Positions 29,134 through 34,852 of a stretch of DNA of 64,000 bases are shown here, piece by piece. This DNA is from Lentimicrobium saccharophilum. Lineage in GTDB: Bacteria; Bacteroidota; Bacteroidia; Bacteroidales; Lentimicrobiaceae. The notes beneath the pieces are model-generated. The model searched no databases. It worked only from the letters and a program-made list of their open reading frames with translations, and was not told the origin of the DNA. Made by a program: the position numbers and the translations under genes. The stretch covers positions 843,748 to 907,747 of the forward strand of contig NZ_DF968182.1 of NCBI RefSeq assembly GCF_001192835.1. Reading direction: 5' to 3'. Numbering within the stretch: the stretch's first letter is position 1; the number at the start of each line of letters is the position of its first letter.

Positions 29134-29554
29134 TCTTGAAGTTTCTTGAATTTTTTCAGGTCAGGGTTATCAGTGCTTTAGAGAATTGCTTCAAATTTCA
29201 GTTCTTCCTGTCACTGCAACCAGAAGTTAATGCACGTTTTTTCCGAAAGTAATCCTCTTTGAGTTCATAACTTTTATTTTTCAGATTAACTTTTCCTGTA
29301 AAGTTGTTCAATTGATGATCATGTGGCAATGCTAAACAGCAGAAGACATCTGACTAATGATTTATCATAAATCAGTCAAAAGGTAATATCTTAAACCCTG
29401 AGAATGACAGATTTCGCTCCTGGATATGTTAACGAAACGGCAATGTGAATTTTATAAACAATTGAATATCAAAGATATACTGCTAAATATTAATTTTTAG
29501 TAAGATGATAGCAAAATCAGCCACATTCAATGATTTTTCCATAAAACAAATGAT
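29134..29554. other. Long non-coding spacer between the T9SS genes
   Basis: About 420 AT-rich bases without a credible gene. A -7-like TATCTTTG occurs on the minus strand at 29470-29477 (far upstream of paralogue A, about 385 bases, no -33). A 63-codon open frame starting at 29064 on the plus strand is not protein-like. Nothing else is recognised. Confidence 0.5.
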
Positions 29555-29584
29555 TAAAAAAAACAGGGGCTTTTGGCCCCTGTT
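29555..29584 (-). terminator. Terminator of the second T9SS-exported protein gene
   Basis: AACAGGGG and CCCCTGTT form a stem, with a T-run (complement of the A-tract 29555-29563) on the minus strand, 22 bases after the stop of paralogue B. Confidence 0.85.
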
Positions 29585-29605
29585 ACCACAAAACAAATAA
29601 ACTCA

Positions 29606-30820
29606 TTAACGGGAAATAATCATCCGCTTTGTTTCATTGACGGGAGAAACCCCGTCTGTTTTCAGGGAATAGAAATATATACCGGGCTGAAGCTCGCGGG
29701 CATCAAAGCTCACGTTATACATTCCTGCCTTCATAAAACCATCAGCAATTACCCTGACCAGTTTCCCTTCCATGTTGTATAGGCTGAGGGTAGCCCTGCC
29801 ATCTGAAGGGATGACATAGTCAATACGGGTAGTGGTGAAAAAGGGATTAGGATAATTAATTCCCAGGTAGTCGCCTGAGTTTTTCAGGACCGGAAGGCTG
29901 TAGCGGGTTTCGATTTCCTCTCCGTCAACGTTGCTGAAATGGCTTGCGTTGCCGAGGTTAAACCTGATTTCTTCGCCTTTGTATTTTTCCGTGGTATTAC
30001 CTTCCAGAACTATGACCGGTTTGCCCGGGTTGAGCTGTACTTCCTGACCTGTCTGGCTGATCCAGCTTATCCGGAGTTTGCCGTTTCCTGTGCGTGTAAT
30101 GGTTGCATTCACCTGTCCGCTTACAGTGTTTATTTCAACAAGGGATTCAGGGTAAAGGATCTCTAATCCCATGGCAGAGGCTTTGGCAATGTCGCTTGCA
30201 TAAATCTCAATGCTGAAGTTTTCGCTTACAGGTTTATCAGTGTATGAAACCTGCAATTCCACGAGATTGCGGGTTGTGGGTACAAAGGTTCCGTTCACAT
30301 CTCCGGAGCTTGAACCGCCCATGGTAGGCACATTGGTTTTGGTTCCGTTATGTTCAACATTTATAGGCTCAAAGACCCATGGGTTTGTTACCGGAGGATT
30401 TCCCTGCATGAACCAGTCGATAATTGCAAAGTAATCTTCCCAGCCGATACCGGCGGGAAAAACCACATCTGCAGCAAGCTGTTCAATCGGGTCAAGAAGA
30501 TTGGTTCCTTCCAGGTGATGACGGATTTTCTGGGCATCAGCCATATTACTTCCACCCGGAATGATGGAGGAGGACGCAGAAACGCTGTATGACCCAAAAG
30601 GAACTGCAGGGAAAATGTAGCTGCCGTTCAGGTCGGTAGTGGATGTTGCAACCACAGCATTATCGGAATTAAGGAGGGTGACAACAACTTCCGGAATCGG
30701 TTTGTTGTCCTGTAGATGGTACAAAATAGTACCAGTGATGTCAGACTGGGCAAAAATAAGCCCATTAAGCATCAGCACCAGTAAAAGTGCCGAGCTTAAT
30801 CTCGTAAGATTTTTTTTCAT
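29606..30820 (-). CDS. T9SS-exported protein with dockerin-like segments (paralogue B)
   Basis: This 404-residue protein has the same architecture as paralogue A: signal peptide (about 1-25, cut after IFA), regulatory-like beta domain, dockerin-like region, Ig/cohesin-like domain, and a C-terminal type A sorting domain ending KRMIISR. The stretch GGSSSGDVNGTFVPTTR is identical in both. The first calcium loop is broken: where A has DVNGDGSVTWDDY, B has DVVFPAGIGWEDY, so calcium binding there is probably lost. It is divergent from an ECF sigma factor gene. It probably arose by tandem duplication followed by drift. Confidence 0.85.
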   Translation of the reverse strand: MKKNLTRLSSALLLVLMLNGLIFAQSDITGTILYHLQDNKPIPEVVVTLLNSDNAVVATSTTDLNGSYIFPAVPFGSYSVSASSSIIPGGSNMADAQKIRHHLEGTNLLDPIEQLAADVVFPAGIGWEDYFAIIDWFMQGNPPVTNPWVFEPINVEHNGTKTNVPTMGGSSSGDVNGTFVPTTRNLVELQVSYTDKPVSENFSIEIYASDIAKASAMGLEILYPESLVEINTVSGQVNATITRTGNGKLRISWISQTGQEVQLNPGKPVIVLEGNTTEKYKGEEIRFNLGNASHFSNVDGEEIETRYSLPVLKNSGDYLGINYPNPFFTTTRIDYVIPSDGRATLSLYNMEGKLVRVIADGFMKAGMYNVSFDARELQPGIYFYSLKTDGVSPVNETKRMIISR

Positions 30821-30868
30821 TTACGCGGGGTTTGTGGTTAATAATCGGGTTTTTGTTTGTGGTTATAT
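30821..30868 (-). repeat. Leader conserved between the two T9SS genes (copy B)
   Basis: This is the counterpart of 29085-29133, with GATTATTAAC and CCCCG again upstream of the ATG. Confidence 0.6.
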
Positions 30869-31134
30869 TTTTTTTGTTTTCCGGGTTACTTTTTCTTTCC
30901 CGGATGATTAATTGTTTCGCGGATTATAAATAGGAGCATTCTATATACATGAATAATGTAGATATGAATGCGCCTCAAAAGTAATTAAAAAATTTCTGAA
31001 ACGGAAAAACAAATTGCAATCTGTTTGATTTTTAGTTACAAAAGTTGTTGGTACAGGGTTGGTTAAAAGAAAGTTGCCGTTCGGAGATGTATTAATTGCC
31101 AAATTATCCGTAAACTTGTAGTAGAAATTCAATC

Positions 31135-31148
31135 CTTGTAATGACAAG
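31135..31148. repeat. Inverted repeat upstream of the sigma gene
   Basis: CTTGT-AATG-ACAAG is a perfect 5-bp inverted repeat. It is a possible operator; short enough to occur by chance. Confidence 0.3.
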
Positions 31149-31177
31149 ATCGAATTTGCGAGTACAAGAGTTAGAAT

Positions 31178-31190
31178 ATTGTATTACAAT
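31178..31190. repeat. Palindrome upstream of the sigma gene
   Basis: ATTGTATTACAAT is a 6-bp perfect inverted repeat around one base. It lies 140 bases before the sigma start and is a candidate operator. Confidence 0.35.
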
Positions 31191-31329
31191 AAGATAGCAG
31201 ATCGGTGAAAGAGATTCCCTCTGCATTTTGCCTGCTTCAGATATTAACAAAGTATGGTTAATAACTAAAACGAAAAAAAAAGCTGAACCGGTATTACCTT
31301 TTTGTGAAAACCGGATAAAGATACAGAAA

Positions 31330-31914
31330 ATGATTCACTACTCTGATGAAGCAATCATTGAGGGCCTTCGTTTAAGGAGCGATTACATCATCAAGTACAT
31401 TTATCAGGAGTTGTTTCCTACGATAAAGTACCTGGTAGTGAAAAACAGTGGCAATGACGAGGATGCGGAGGATGTATTTCAGGATTCCCTGATAGTTATC
31501 TTCAAGAAGATCAGGGACAATGAACTGGAGTTGACTTGTTCTTTTCGTACTTATTTATATTCTGTCAGTCGTAATATCTGGCTTCAGAAATTGGCGCGCA
31601 GCAGGCAATTTGCCAGGGAGTTCAGTGATATTGAGAACTTTGTGGATCTTCCCGATAAGGTGATGGATCAGCTGAGTGACAATGAGGAGATGGAGAAATA
31701 CCGGCTTTACCAGGAGCATTTCCTTACCCTTGGTGAAGATTGCCAGAAAGTACTGCTGTTGTTTATGAAGAAAATGCCCCTCAGGGATATTGCTACTGAA
31801 ATGGGTTACAAAACTGAAAAATATGCGAAAACGCGTAAATACCTCTGCAAGGAGGAATTAAAAAAGAGAATTATCAATGATCCGAAGTGCCATAAATTCC
31901 TGTCCGATGACTAG
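31330..31914 (+). CDS. ECF-type RNA polymerase sigma factor
   Basis: A 194-residue extracytoplasmic-function sigma factor with region 2 at about residues 15-85 (GNDEDAEDVFQDSLIVIFKK is the -10-binding helix, then FRTYLYSVSRNIWL) and region 4 at about 125-180 (LGEDCQKVLLLFMKKMPLRD, helix-turn-helix IATEMGYKTEKYAKTRKYLC). The open frame extends to a TTG at 31228, but ATG 31330 (MIHYSDEAIIEGLR) matches the usual N-terminus. The downstream gene overlaps it by eight bases and encodes a membrane TPR protein, a typical place for its anti-sigma factor. Targets are unknown; the adjacent T9SS genes are obvious candidates. Confidence 0.88.
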   Translation: MIHYSDEAIIEGLRLRSDYIIKYIYQELFPTIKYLVVKNSGNDEDAEDVFQDSLIVIFKKIRDNELELTCSFRTYLYSVSRNIWLQKLARSRQFAREFSDIENFVDLPDKVMDQLSDNEEMEKYRLYQEHFLTLGEDCQKVLLLFMKKMPLRDIATEMGYKTEKYAKTRKYLCKEELKKRIINDPKCHKFLSDD

Positions 31915-32668
31915 AAAACTCAAGTATTCCCAGCTGATCGAAAGATTTATTGCCGGGGAAATGAATGAGGACGAACTCCGGTGGTTTGGCAAAGAGTTGC
32001 AAACCAATGCTGAACTATCGGCAGAACTGAAGCTGGATAAAGATCTTGACAACATTCTTCTCGACGAGGATGTGGTTGAGTTCCGAAGAAAGCTGATCAG
32101 TGTATTTAACGAGTCCAAACAGCAGGATGCTTCACCCAAAATTGTCAGAATGCAGCCACGAAGGTGGCAGCTGGCCGCAGCCGCAGCCATCGCTGTTCTG
32201 GTGATTGCAGGAGGGGCAATTCTGTTGACTCAGCAGCGCTCCTACACGGCAGAGAAGTTGTTCAGTATGTACTACGATTCAAATCGTACGATTGAACTGA
32301 CCCGTTCAGGCAACGCTAACATAGTGGAGGCTATTCTTAAATTTCAGCAAAAGGATTACCAGGGAGCTTCCCTGCTTTTTGCCGAAATTCTCGATAAGGA
32401 CAGCTCCAATATCGCAGTATGGTTCTATAACGGAATCTCTTATATCGAGACAAACCGTATCGAAGATGCCGTAAAGGCATTCAAATACATTGTTGAAGAT
32501 AAGAATAACCTTTATGTCGAACATGCCGAATGGTATCTCGGGCTGTGCTACCTAAAAAACGAGCAAATTGATTTTGCCGTTGAACAATTTCGCAAGATTG
32601 CGGCCGACCAAAAGAACTACCATCACAAAGAAGCTGATAAAATTCTCGAAAAGCTGGGCCGTAAGTAA
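31907..32668 (+). CDS. Membrane-bound TPR protein, probable anti-sigma factor
   Basis: A 253-residue protein with an N-terminal cytoplasmic part (about 1-85, KYSQLIERFIAGEMNEDELR), one membrane helix (about 88-108) and a periplasmic C-terminus with about three tetratricopeptide repeats (about 130-250). Many Bacteroidota ECF sigma genes are followed by a single-pass protein of this layout that holds the sigma factor at the membrane. No zinc-binding anti-sigma motif (HxxxCxxC) is present, so the anti-sigma role is inferred from topology and the 8-base overlap. The first in-frame ATG is at 31877, deep inside the sigma gene; 31907 is preferred. Confidence 0.75.
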   Translation: MTRKLKYSQLIERFIAGEMNEDELRWFGKELQTNAELSAELKLDKDLDNILLDEDVVEFRRKLISVFNESKQQDASPKIVRMQPRRWQLAAAAAIAVLVIAGGAILLTQQRSYTAEKLFSMYYDSNRTIELTRSGNANIVEAILKFQQKDYQGASLLFAEILDKDSSNIAVWFYNGISYIETNRIEDAVKAFKYIVEDKNNLYVEHAEWYLGLCYLKNEQIDFAVEQFRKIAADQKNYHHKEADKILEKLGRK

Positions 32669-32704
32669 ACACACCCCGCATCTAAGATCATTGATAATAA
32701 AAAG

Positions 32705-32731
32705 AAGCCGGACATGGTCCGGTTTTTTTTT
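32705..32731 (+). terminator. Terminator of the sigma/anti-sigma operon
   Basis: CCGGAC-ATG-GTCCGG, a 6-bp stem, is followed by nine T residues. Confidence 0.9.
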
Positions 32732-32778
32732 GCTTCATGTATTACATATCAGGTGATTGATCCGGGATTTTTCGCAGA

Positions 32779-32816
32779 GGTCTGAACCGGAACTGTAGAC
32801 CACTTCCCAACTGAAA
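32779..32816 (-). pseudogene. Strongly decayed tRNA-Pro copy (outermost unit)
   Basis: The stretch GGAACTGTAGACCACTT followed by CCAACTG (plus strand) aligns with the T-arm, variable loop, anticodon-stem and D-loop parts of the tRNA-Pro gene at 33432-33505, with the anticodon loop deleted. It keeps the native anticodon-stem bases CACTT rather than the palindrome of units 1-5. The AT-rich linker after it also resembles the other unit linkers. Confidence 0.45.
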
Positions 32817-32863
32817 GAGCGGGAATTGAAAATAAAAAAGGTGCTTTTCAGCACCTTAGTTTG

Positions 32864-32926
32864 TCGGAGTGGTCAGACTCGAACTGACGACCATCCCGGC
32901 CCCGGCCGGGATACGCGGACCAACTG
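32864..32926 (-). pseudogene. tRNA-Pro-like unit 1 (farthest from the gene)
   Basis: 63 bases; the T-arm GTCAG-TTCGAGT-CTGAC is identical to the intact tRNA, with the palindromic anticodon arm and no 5' acceptor strand. Its terminator is at 32838-32857. Confidence 0.85.
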
Positions 32927-32976
32927 AAAATTTCAGGATTGAAAATAAAAAAGGTGCCTTTCAGCACCTTAATTTG

Positions 32977-33039
32977 TCGGAGTGGTCAGACCCGGACTGA
33001 CGATCATCCCGGCCCCGGCCGGGATACGCGGACCAACTG
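32977..33039 (-). pseudogene. tRNA-Pro-like unit 2
   Basis: 63 bases; the T-loop is changed to TCCGGGT (the invariant TTC becomes TCC). The same palindromic arm. Its terminator is at 32951-32970. Confidence 0.85.
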
Positions 33040-33090
33040 AAAATTTTAGGATTAAAAATAAAAAAAGGTGCCTTTCAGCACGTTAATTTG

Positions 33091-33153
33091 TCGGAGTGAA
33101 CAGACCCGGACTGACGACCATCCCGGCCCCGGCCGGGATACGCGGACCAACTG
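33091..33153 (-). pseudogene. tRNA-Pro-like unit 3
   Basis: 63 bases; the T-loop is TCCGGGT and the 3' acceptor strand has two changes (GTTCACTCC against GACCACTCC). Its terminator at 33065-33084 has one stem mismatch, so this is the most divergent of the five. Confidence 0.85.
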
Positions 33154-33204
33154 AAAATTTTAGGATTAAAAATAAAAAAAGGTGCCTTTCAGCACCTTAA
33201 TTTG

Positions 33205-33267
33205 TCGGAGTGGTCAGACCCGGACTGACGATCATCCCGGCCCCGGCCGGGATACGCGGACCAACTG
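33205..33267 (-). pseudogene. tRNA-Pro-like unit 4
   Basis: 63 bases, identical to unit 2 in the T-arm and the palindrome. Its terminator is at 33179-33198. Confidence 0.85.
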
Positions 33268-33317
33268 AAAATTTTAGGATTAAAAAAAAAAAAGGTGCCT
33301 TTCAGCACCTTAATTTG

Positions 33318-33380
33318 TCGGAGTGGTCAGACTCGGACTGACGATCATCCCGGCCCCGGCCGGGATACGCGGACCAACTG
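33318..33380 (-). pseudogene. tRNA-Pro-like unit 5 (nearest the gene)
   Basis: 63 bases; the T-loop TCCGAGT is intermediate between the intact tRNA and units 2-4. Its terminator is at 33292-33311, with a long T-run on the minus strand. Confidence 0.85.
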
Positions 33381-33405
33381 AAAATTTTAGGATTAAAAAT
33401 AAAAA

Positions 33406-33425
33406 AAGGTGCCTTTCAGCACCTT
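33406..33425 (-). terminator. Terminator of tRNA-Pro
   Basis: AAGGTGC and GCACCTT form a 7-bp stem with a 6-base loop and a T-run on the minus strand, six bases after the tRNA 3' end. It is the source of the terminators in the downstream array. Confidence 0.9.
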
Positions 33426-33431
33426 AATTTG

Positions 33432-33505
33432 TCGGAGTGGTCAGACTCGAACTGACGACCACTTGCACCCCATGCAAGTACGCTAGCCAACTGCGCCACA
33501 CCCCG
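33432..33505 (-). tRNA. tRNA-Pro (anticodon GGG)
   Basis: A 74-base cloverleaf: acceptor stem CGGGGTG/CACTCCG (one G-U), D-arm GCGC/GCGT, anticodon arm CTTGC-ATGGGGT-GCAAG with anticodon GGG, five-base variable loop, T-arm GTCAG-TTCGAGT-CTGAC, discriminator A. No CCA is encoded. It reads CCC and CCU codons. It has its own promoter upstream and a terminator six bases downstream, after which come five derived copies. Confidence 0.95.
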
Positions 33506-33559
33506 TACCGGTTTGTTAAGAACACAAACCCTGCCAGGGCAGGGAGAATTTTAACGCTG

Positions 33560-33591
33560 CAAAAGTACAAAAGTTTTTATTCAACCGGCAA
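33560..33591 (-). promoter_or_regulatory. Promoter of tRNA-Pro
   Basis: On the minus strand TTG (complement of 33589-33591) and TACTTTTG (33560-33567) are 21 bases apart. The roughly 45-base leader contains a hairpin (CCCTGCC/GGCAGGG, near 33528-33543) that could guide 5' processing. Confidence 0.75.
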
Positions 33592-33681
33592 GAAAATTGC
33601 AAATTTTGTGGATTCATGACTTATGTCAAAATGTCTATATGTTAATACTCTGATAAACAGTTGACTAATTTATGGCACAGT

Positions 33682-33713
33682 TTTGGGCAAGTGGCGGCAA
33701 AACCGTAATTTTG
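33682..33713 (+). promoter_or_regulatory. Promoter of trxB
   Basis: TTTG (33682-33685) and TAATTTTG (33706-33713) are 20 bases apart. The TTG that begins the longest open frame (33683) is the -33 box, so translation must start downstream at 33764. Confidence 0.8.
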
Positions 33714-33763
33714 ACAGCCGGTTGTCTGCCAGAATATATATAACCTTAAATATCTTAATTGAA

Positions 33764-34708
33764 ATGAGTGAAGAAATTGAAAAAGTAGAATGCCTGATCA
33801 TTGGTTCAGGGCCAGCAGGGTACACTGCCGCTATTTATGCTGCCAGGGCCGACCTCAAGCCGGTTTTATACCAGGGGCTTCAACCCGGTGGGCAGTTGAC
33901 TTCCACAACTGAAGTAGATAATTTTCCGGGTTATCCGGATGGGATACAGGGCCCGGAGATGATGATGGATATGCAGCGTCAGGCTGAGCGATTCGGAACC
34001 GACATGCGCTGGGGCATTATTACTTCGGCCGATTTTTCGAAGCGTCCGTTCCGGCTGGTTGCCGATGAGACCAAAACCATACTTGCCGAAACTGTCATTA
34101 TTGCTACAGGTGCGACGGCGCGCTGGATGGGTCTGGAGTCAGAAGCCAGATATAACGGGCATGGTGTTTCGGCCTGTGCCACCTGTGACGGATTTTTCTT
34201 CCGCGGTCAGGATATGGCTGTGGTCGGTGGCGGTGACACCGCCTGTGAAGAGGCTTCTTACCTGGCCAAACTCGGCAGGAAGGTTTATATGATTGTCCGC
34301 CGAGATGAACTCCGCGCCAGCAAAGCCATGCAAAACCGGGTTATGAATACCCCGAATATTGAAATTTTGTGGAATCATGTTACCAGGGAAATTCTTGGGG
34401 ACGGCAAAACAGTTACCGGAGCTTTGCTTGAAAATGTGAAAACCGGAGAAACCAGACAGATTGATGTTCAGGGATTCTTTGTGGCAATCGGTCATACGCC
34501 GAATACCGATCTGTTCAAAGGGCAGATTAACCTTGATGAAAATGGTTATATAAAGACCATTCCGGGAACTACCCAGACCAATATCCCAGGCGTATTTGCC
34601 GCAGGAGATGTTCAGGATCATGTTTTCCGTCAGGCGGTGACCGCTGCGGGAACCGGCTGTATGGCCGCTATTGAGGCTGAGCGATTTTTGGCAGCGCAGG
34701 AAGACTGA
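33764..34708 (+). CDS. trxB: Thioredoxin reductase
   Basis: This FAD- and NADPH-dependent enzyme reduces thioredoxin. The FAD-binding LIIGSGPAGYTAAIYAARA lies at about residues 12-30, the redox-active CATC at about 140-143 within SACATCDGFFF, the NADPH-binding VVGGGDTACEEASYLAKLG at about 157-175, and the second FAD motif GVFAAGDVQD near the C-terminus. The 314-residue length is standard. ATG 33764 (MSEEIEKVECLIIG) follows from the promoter position. It is a single gene closed by a long perfect hairpin. Confidence 0.96.
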   Translation: MSEEIEKVECLIIGSGPAGYTAAIYAARADLKPVLYQGLQPGGQLTSTTEVDNFPGYPDGIQGPEMMMDMQRQAERFGTDMRWGIITSADFSKRPFRLVADETKTILAETVIIATGATARWMGLESEARYNGHGVSACATCDGFFFRGQDMAVVGGGDTACEEASYLAKLGRKVYMIVRRDELRASKAMQNRVMNTPNIEILWNHVTREILGDGKTVTGALLENVKTGETRQIDVQGFFVAIGHTPNTDLFKGQINLDENGYIKTIPGTTQTNIPGVFAAGDVQDHVFRQAVTAAGTGCMAAIEAERFLAAQED

Positions 34709-34749
34709 AATTACCTGCAGCGGGGAACAACCCGGATTGTGAAACAAAA

Positions 34750-34796
34750 TTGAAAAAGCCTGACCGGAAGCATTGCAGCTGGTCAGGCTTTTTCAA
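34750..34796. terminator. Bidirectional terminator after trxB
   Basis: TTGAAAAAGCCTGACC and GGTCAGGCTTTTTCAA form a perfect 16-bp stem with T-runs on both strands. It lies between trxB and the convergent helicase gene. Confidence 0.9.
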
Positions 34797-34852
34797 TATT
34801 CATACTGTATATTGGTATGACAAATAGTCAGTAATCATGAAATACTGCAGCG

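Larger units (their letters stand above)
30869..31329. other. Divergent regulatory region between paralogue B and the sigma factor
   Basis: About 460 AT-rich bases. On the minus strand a -7 box TACTTTTG lies at 30976-30983, about 155 bases before paralogue B. I found no TAnnTTTG box with a -33 partner serving the sigma gene on the plus strand, which would fit control by an alternative sigma factor, possibly its own product. Two short inverted repeats lie at 31135-31148 and 31178-31190. Confidence 0.45.
32838..33431 (-). repeat. Tandem array of 113-114 bp tRNA-Pro-derived units with terminators
   Basis: Five near-identical units lie directly downstream of tRNA-Pro(GGG) on the minus strand. 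Each has, in transcript order, an AT-rich linker, a 63-base tRNA-like segment (D-loop to discriminator base), then a hairpin AAGGTGC-loop-GCACCTT with a T-run. Hairpins are at 32838-32857, 32951-32970, 33065-33084 (one mismatch), 33179-33198 and 33292-33311; the sixth, 33406-33425, belongs to the intact tRNA. In every unit the 5' acceptor strand and 5' D-stem are gone and the anticodon arm is the palindrome TCCCGGCCGGGGCCGGGA. The period equals the tRNA-to-unit distance, so the array grew by tandem duplication of the tRNA 3' region plus terminator. The known parallel is the E. coli tyrT locus, whose 178-bp repeats carry the tRNA-Tyr 3' end. Confidence 0.9.

Noticed and set aside
32838-33431. 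CRISPR-like array (regular repeats)
   Set aside because: The 113-114 bp period has no alternation of short repeats and unique spacers; whole units are near-identical and align to tRNA-Pro plus terminator. No cas genes are present.
32838-33505. Repeated attachment-site scars from mobile elements integrating at the tRNA 3' end
   Set aside because: The units carry the D-loop region and terminator as well as the tRNA 3' end, have constant length, and no integrase or cargo remains. Duplication of the locus is simpler, though att history cannot be fully excluded.
34139-34747. 202-codon open frame on the minus strand
   Set aside because: Antisense to trxB and running into its terminator; no protein character.
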